DNA of 64,000 nt, from positions 3,068 to 67,067 of the forward strand of contig JAJNQE010000128.1 of NCBI GenBank assembly GCA_021154985.1, given 5' to 3'. A model generated the notes under the pieces. The model searched no databases. It saw only the letters and a program-made list of their open reading frames with translations, and had not been told where the DNA came from. How positions within the stretch are numbered: position 1 is the stretch's first letter; each line of letters begins with the position of its first letter. The translations under genes and the position numbers were made by a program. Positions 60,625 to 64,000 of the stretch are shown here, piece by piece. Origin of the DNA: Hydrogenophaga sp. Lineage in GTDB: Bacteria; Pseudomonadota; Gammaproteobacteria; Burkholderiales; Burkholderiaceae_C.

Positions 60625-62450
60625 GGCTTGACGCGCAGGCGCTTGAGCGTTCCTTGCAGCGTCTCGTTGTCCGCCGACAACATCAGCCCCTCGCGCCAAA
60701 TTTTGAGTGCTTCTTCGCGCTGACCTTTGACCCACAGCACCTCACCCAGGTGGGCGGCGATTTCCGGATCGGGTCGCTTGCCGTACGCGGCCTGGAGGAT
60801 GTCCAGGGCGCGGGCCGTGTTGCCCAGGCGAAATTCGACCCAGCCCAGGCTGTCTTGAATGTAGGCGTCGCCCGGCGCCAACTCCACCGCCTTCTCGATC
60901 AGCTTTTTGGCTTCGGGCAGGCGTTCGTTGCGATCGGCCAGCGAATAGCCCAGCGCGTTGTAGGCGTGGTGGAAATCGGGTTTGGCGGCGATCAGCGCGC
61001 GCAGCAACACCTCCATGTCGGCCGGCTTGCCGGCTTTCTCGGCCATCATGGCCTGGTCGTAGCGCAGGTCGGCCTCGTCGGGGAAGCGTGCCACCGCTTC
61101 GCCGTAGATCTCGTAGGCCTCCTTCCAGAGCTTGAAGTCGCGCAGCAACTGCGCTTCGGCCACCAGCTTCAGGCGCGCGTCTTCGGGGCGGCGTTCGGGC
61201 TGGCTGCGCAGCAAGGCACGGGCTTGCGGCATCTGGCCCTGGCGCGCCAGGAGCGATGCGCGGCGCATTTGCGCGGCCATGATGTCGTCGGCGTTTTCAA
61301 TGCGGTCGAGCCAGGCGTTGGCCGCTGCGTAGTCGCGGCGTTTTTCGGCGATCTGCGCCATCATCAAATAAGCCTGCGTGAGACCGCGAGCCGCGCGCTC
61401 ATCGCCTGCTTGCCGGGCCAGGGCCATGTACTTTTCGAGCGACGCTGTGGCTGCCGGCAGCGCGTTCTCCTGCAGTTGCAAGGAACCGAGCAGGAGCCAT
61501 GGCTCGGCCTGATCGGCCTGTCGCGCGGTGATTTTTTCGAGCTGCGCGCGTGCTTCCGTGTTGCGCTGCGTGTCAATCAGGATCCGTGCATAGGCGAGTG
61601 CCACCGCCGTGTCGGCAGCCGTGTTGACGCCGCTGGCTTCGAGCTGCTGGCGCACGATGGGCTCGGCCTGCGGCTCGCCGCGTTCCATGAGCTCCAGCGC
61701 GAGCAGGGCCGGGAAGGCCGACGCAGGCTCGGCCGTGTGGCCGAGGCGGGCCGACACCAGCGCTTCGGGCAACCGATCTTGTGCGAGGTACATGCGACCA
61801 ATCGACGTGAAAGCCGTGGCCGCATGGGCGGGTTGTTTGAGGTAGGGGCCCAGGGCTTCGCGCACCACCGCGGCGGCCTGGTTCTTGTCGGCCACGCGCG
61901 AATAGGTCTGGGGGATCGCGTTGATGGTGTCGTTTCGCTCGGCGGCCGAGGCTTCGTTCAAGATGGCTTGCAGGACCGACCCGGTTTCACCGACGCGGTT
62001 GAGTGCGAGCAGGATCTGCAACTCGAACCGGCGGGCTTCCGCGCTGCTGGGCAGCTCGGTTGACCACGCACGTGCAGCCGCCAGCGCGGCTTCGCCGGAC
62101 CGGGCCTGCAGGGCTACTTCGACGGCGCGGCGGTAGAGCAGAGGGTCGCGCTGCTTGCGGGCGGCATCGAGGATGAACGAGTAACCTGTGCCGGGCTCGC
62201 CTGCGCGCACATTGAGTTCACCGAGCAGCAACTGATAGAACAGGGGCGCGTTCAGCGCCGAGTTGACCACCGCGTCGCCCGAGGTCGCGGCAGCGGTTGG
62301 GGCGGGTGGGGGGATTTGAGCCGATGCACCGAAACAAGCGCCTGCGACCACCAGGGCCAGCGCGGTCTGAAGCACCAGCTTTGAGGGATTCGTCGGGCCC
62401 GCCAGGGGTCGACAAGCACGCTGGGTGGACGGGCCTTTGACGCGGTGCAA
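60621..62450 (-). CDS. TPR-repeat periplasmic protein, 5' end disrupted by an intron
   Basis: This protein of at least 609 residues has a signal peptide (LVLQTALALVVAGACFGASA) and many tetratricopeptide repeats spread over its length (e.g. PEALVSARLGHTAEP, KPADMEVLLRALIAAKPDFH, RALDILQAAYGKRPDPEIAA). It is coupled to lolB by ATGA. The start is uncertain: TTG at 62450 is the first candidate after the intron boundary near 62454, and the original ATG may have been upstream of the intron, outside this window. The open frame that continues to 62570 reads through intron domains V and VI and is not real coding sequence. Confidence 0.85.
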   Translation of the reverse strand: MHRVKGPSTQRACRPLAGPTNPSKLVLQTALALVVAGACFGASAQIPPPAPTAAATSGDAVVNSALNAPLFYQLLLGELNVRAGEPGTGYSFILDAARKQRDPLLYRRAVEVALQARSGEAALAAARAWSTELPSSAEARRFELQILLALNRVGETGSVLQAILNEASAAERNDTINAIPQTYSRVADKNQAAAVVREALGPYLKQPAHAATAFTSIGRMYLAQDRLPEALVSARLGHTAEPASAFPALLALELMERGEPQAEPIVRQQLEASGVNTAADTAVALAYARILIDTQRNTEARAQLEKITARQADQAEPWLLLGSLQLQENALPAATASLEKYMALARQAGDERAARGLTQAYLMMAQIAEKRRDYAAANAWLDRIENADDIMAAQMRRASLLARQGQMPQARALLRSQPERRPEDARLKLVAEAQLLRDFKLWKEAYEIYGEAVARFPDEADLRYDQAMMAEKAGKPADMEVLLRALIAAKPDFHHAYNALGYSLADRNERLPEAKKLIEKAVELAPGDAYIQDSLGWVEFRLGNTARALDILQAAYGKRPDPEIAAHLGEVLWVKGQREEALKIWREGLMLSADNETLQGTLKRLRVKP

Positions 62451-62497
62451 GGTATTGGAGGGTAGGACCCTGGTGTTTCCACCAGAGCCCCCCCTAA

Positions 62498-62531
62498 GAA
62501 CCGTACGTGCGCCTTTCGACGCATACGGCTC
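62498..62531 (-). ncRNA. Group II intron domain V
   Basis: The 34-base hairpin starts GAGCCGTATGCG, has a GAAA tetraloop, and closes with CGTACGGTTC. This is the catalytic domain V consensus, including the AGC triad. Confidence 0.93.
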
Positions 62532-62591
62532 ATGCACGACCACCGGGTAGATAGAGTTATCAGGTTGCATACCCTACTCTATAGCACCGGA

Positions 62592-64000
62592 TTAAAGTCC
62601 CCGTACTGGGACCGGCTTGGCTACCTCCAAACCTAGGGCGTGGATACGCCTGTGACACCATGGGTGCAGCAACACACGATTCGACAGACTGTCCGTGCCA
62701 CCCCAACGTACTGGGACGATGTGGTGGTTGTCGAGCCCGCTGTCCTCGTGGTCCATGTCGGTCCCACAGTGTGCACATTTGCCGTTCTGGGTCATCCACA
62801 GTTCCAGCCTCTGTCCGCTCCAGACGGACTGCACCATCCGGTTGCGCTTGAGGCCTTCTCCATAGGCTTCCCATGCAGGGTCATAGGGGTGGTATTCCCC
62901 AATGACCTTCTTGTGACGAACAATTTTCGTGTCCGCAAGGGTGTACAGCCGCAGCTGCATCTCCTCGTCCCATCTGTTGCGCGTTTTGGCTTCGAACTCC
63001 CAGCGGCCTGAGGTGTGTGTCCAATAGTGCTTGAACACTTTCCCCCTGGTCCACCGGGGATGGCGGCGCATCCCCCACCGCCGTAACCGCCAGAGAATCT
63101 GGTGATCTAGCTTGGTGAATGTCGCCTTGGCCACAACGCCTTGATGGTATCGAGCCCAGCCCCGAAGGATTGGGTTCAGCTTTGCTATCAGTACCTCCTT
63201 TGGTTGTGAGAGGTGTCCTGCGATGACTTCCCGAACCTTGCTGTAGAACGCTTTCACGTTTTTGTGGCTTGGCTTGATGAGCAGTGTCTCCGAGTACTTA
63301 CGGAAGTTCCACCCTAGGAAATCAAATCCTTCGTTGATATGCACGATGCGCGTCTTCCCCGTGTGCAGTTGCAGCCCCCGCTCGCGCAGGAATGCTTCCA
63401 CCCAAGGTCGGACCACGGTTTCAAGTACCTCTTTCGAGTCACCCGTCACCACGAAGTCATCGGCATACCGCACCAGATGAACCTTGGCCTTCTTGGCTTT
63501 CTCAAAACCCAGTTGGTCCTTTAAGAACCGCATGAGTCCCGCTTCGAGCCCGTCCAGCGTCAGGTTTGCCAGCAGCGGCGAGATGATCCCCCCCTGAGGA
63601 GTCCCCGCCTCCGTTTTCTGGAGCTGCTGTTTGTCCACCACTCCGCAGCGCAACCACTGCCCCAGCACCCGCCTGTTCATTCGAACATTGGCGAGCAACC
63701 AGTCGTGGTTGATGTTGTCGAAGAACCCCGTGATGTCTGCGTCCAAAACCCATTGGGCCGAAACCTTTTTGGATAGGCACACAAACAGCTGTTGCCGCGC
63801 GTCGTGCGTTGACCGTCCCTTTCTGAACCCATACGAGTTCGGGTCGGCGTGACACTCTGCGGCGGGCTCCATGGCCAACAAGCACAGGGCCTGCATCGCA
63901 CGGTCCCGCATGGTTGGGATGCCCAGGGGGCGTTCCTTTCCATCGGCCTTTGGTATCCAGACCCGCTTTAGCGGCAGGGCCCGGTATCCGTGGAGGTTTA
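62592..64000 (-). CDS. ltrA: Group II intron reverse transcriptase/maturase, LtrA-like (5' end outside window)
   Basis: The open frame runs off the window at 64000; visible are about 469 residues. It begins with ...GYRALPLKRVWIPKADGKER, followed by PLGIPTMRDRAMQAL, all typical of LtrA. The reverse transcriptase site is LVRYADDFVVTG, a canonical YADD. The maturase (GIIM) domain has LNPILRGWARYHQG. The C-terminal HNH endonuclease appears as CAHCGTDMDHE, NHHIVPVRWGG and HPWCHRRIHA. All visible catalytic motifs are intact, so it may still be mobile. Confidence 0.95.
   Translation of the reverse strand, partial: NLHGYRALPLKRVWIPKADGKERPLGIPTMRDRAMQALCLLAMEPAAECHADPNSYGFRKGRSTHDARQQLFVCLSKKVSAQWVLDADITGFFDNINHDWLLANVRMNRRVLGQWLRCGVVDKQQLQKTEAGTPQGGIISPLLANLTLDGLEAGLMRFLKDQLGFEKAKKAKVHLVRYADDFVVTGDSKEVLETVVRPWVEAFLRERGLQLHTGKTRIVHINEGFDFLGWNFRKYSETLLIKPSHKNVKAFYSKVREVIAGHLSQPKEVLIAKLNPILRGWARYHQGVVAKATFTKLDHQILWRLRRWGMRRHPRWTRGKVFKHYWTHTSGRWEFEAKTRNRWDEEMQLRLYTLADTKIVRHKKVIGEYHPYDPAWEAYGEGLKRNRMVQSVWSGQRLELWMTQNGKCAHCGTDMDHEDSGLDNHHIVPVRWGGTDSLSNRVLLHPWCHRRIHALGLEVAKPVPVRGL

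Larger units (their letters stand above)
62454..64000 (-). mobile_element. Group II intron, 3' part (5' part outside window)
   Basis: A bacterial retroelement occupies the end of the window. It includes the intron-encoded reverse transcriptase (62592 onwards), domain V (62498-62531) and domain VI (roughly 62455-62497). A bulged A in the CCTACCC segment (62463) is the expected branch point, eight or nine bases before an AT end near 62454. The insertion lies at the 5' end of the TPR gene. The exact 3' boundary is inferred. Confidence 0.88.

Noticed and set aside
62451..62570. N-terminal extension of the TPR protein up to an ATG at 62570
   Set aside because: It reads through intron domains V and VI, so it is not coding sequence of this gene.

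Overview
The window is 64 kb of GC-rich, densely coding bacterial chromosome. Gene content points to a betaproteobacterium of the order Burkholderiales, most likely Comamonadaceae (Hydrogenophaga- or Variovorax-like). The clues are a Bug-type binding protein, the rppH/proS and rpoH arrangements, a sen (selenoneine) gene set of the type known from Variovorax, and two families of short dispersed palindromic repeats that I recall from this family. The genus is inferred, not shown.

Layout. 0-9 kb: housekeeping genes (CNP1-like, rppH, proS, a lytic transglycosylase, lysS, rpoH with a perfect CIRCE operator), a chemoreceptor, a cysteine-free glutaredoxin-like protein and a probable small RNA. 9-12.4 kb: an Hsp70-like protein, a lipoprotein, and a membrane protein with a ClpP-like protease domain. 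12.4-20.3 kb: a hexuronate oxidation locus (uronate dehydrogenase, SMP-30 lactonase, TRAP transporter, Bug protein, mutarotase) divergent from a FadR-type regulator with a clear palindromic operator. 20.3-22.1 kb: an NnrU-like membrane protein and a PQQ-type sugar dehydrogenase.

22.1-41.8 kb is the most interesting stretch: a selenium and sulfur-histidine metabolism region. It holds egtB and egtD (ergothioneine), a PhnCDE-like ABC transporter best read as a selenium oxyanion importer, an AraC regulator, an EamA exporter-like protein, and senA, senB and senC (selD) for selenoneine. RidA, a HAD hydrolase, a SelD-associated FAD oxidoreductase, a VTT/FAD oxidoreductase fusion, a small-molecule kinase and a fused pair of selenodomain-associated transferases follow. 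Selenophosphate from SenC would feed SenB, whose selenosugar SenA joins to hercynine made by EgtD; EgtB would use the same hercynine for ergothioneine.

41.8-47.2 kb: an ATPase with DUF4143 behind twin palindromic operators, a CDP-alcohol phosphatidyltransferase and a YnjBCD-like ABC transporter. 47.2-51.2 kb: a bufferin-type RiPP operon (precursor, DUF692 enzyme, DUF2063 partner, DoxX) next to a TlpA-like thioredoxin and an ECF sigma/anti-sigma pair. 51.2-62.5 kb: housekeeping genes, including ftsY with an in-frame amber codon, two M16 peptidases, rsmD, coaD, a ferredoxin, pth, ribosomal L25, prs, tRNA-Gln, ispE, lolB and a TPR protein. 62.45-64 kb: the 3' part of a group II intron with its reverse transcriptase, inserted at the 5' end of the TPR-lolB-ispE operon and running off the window.
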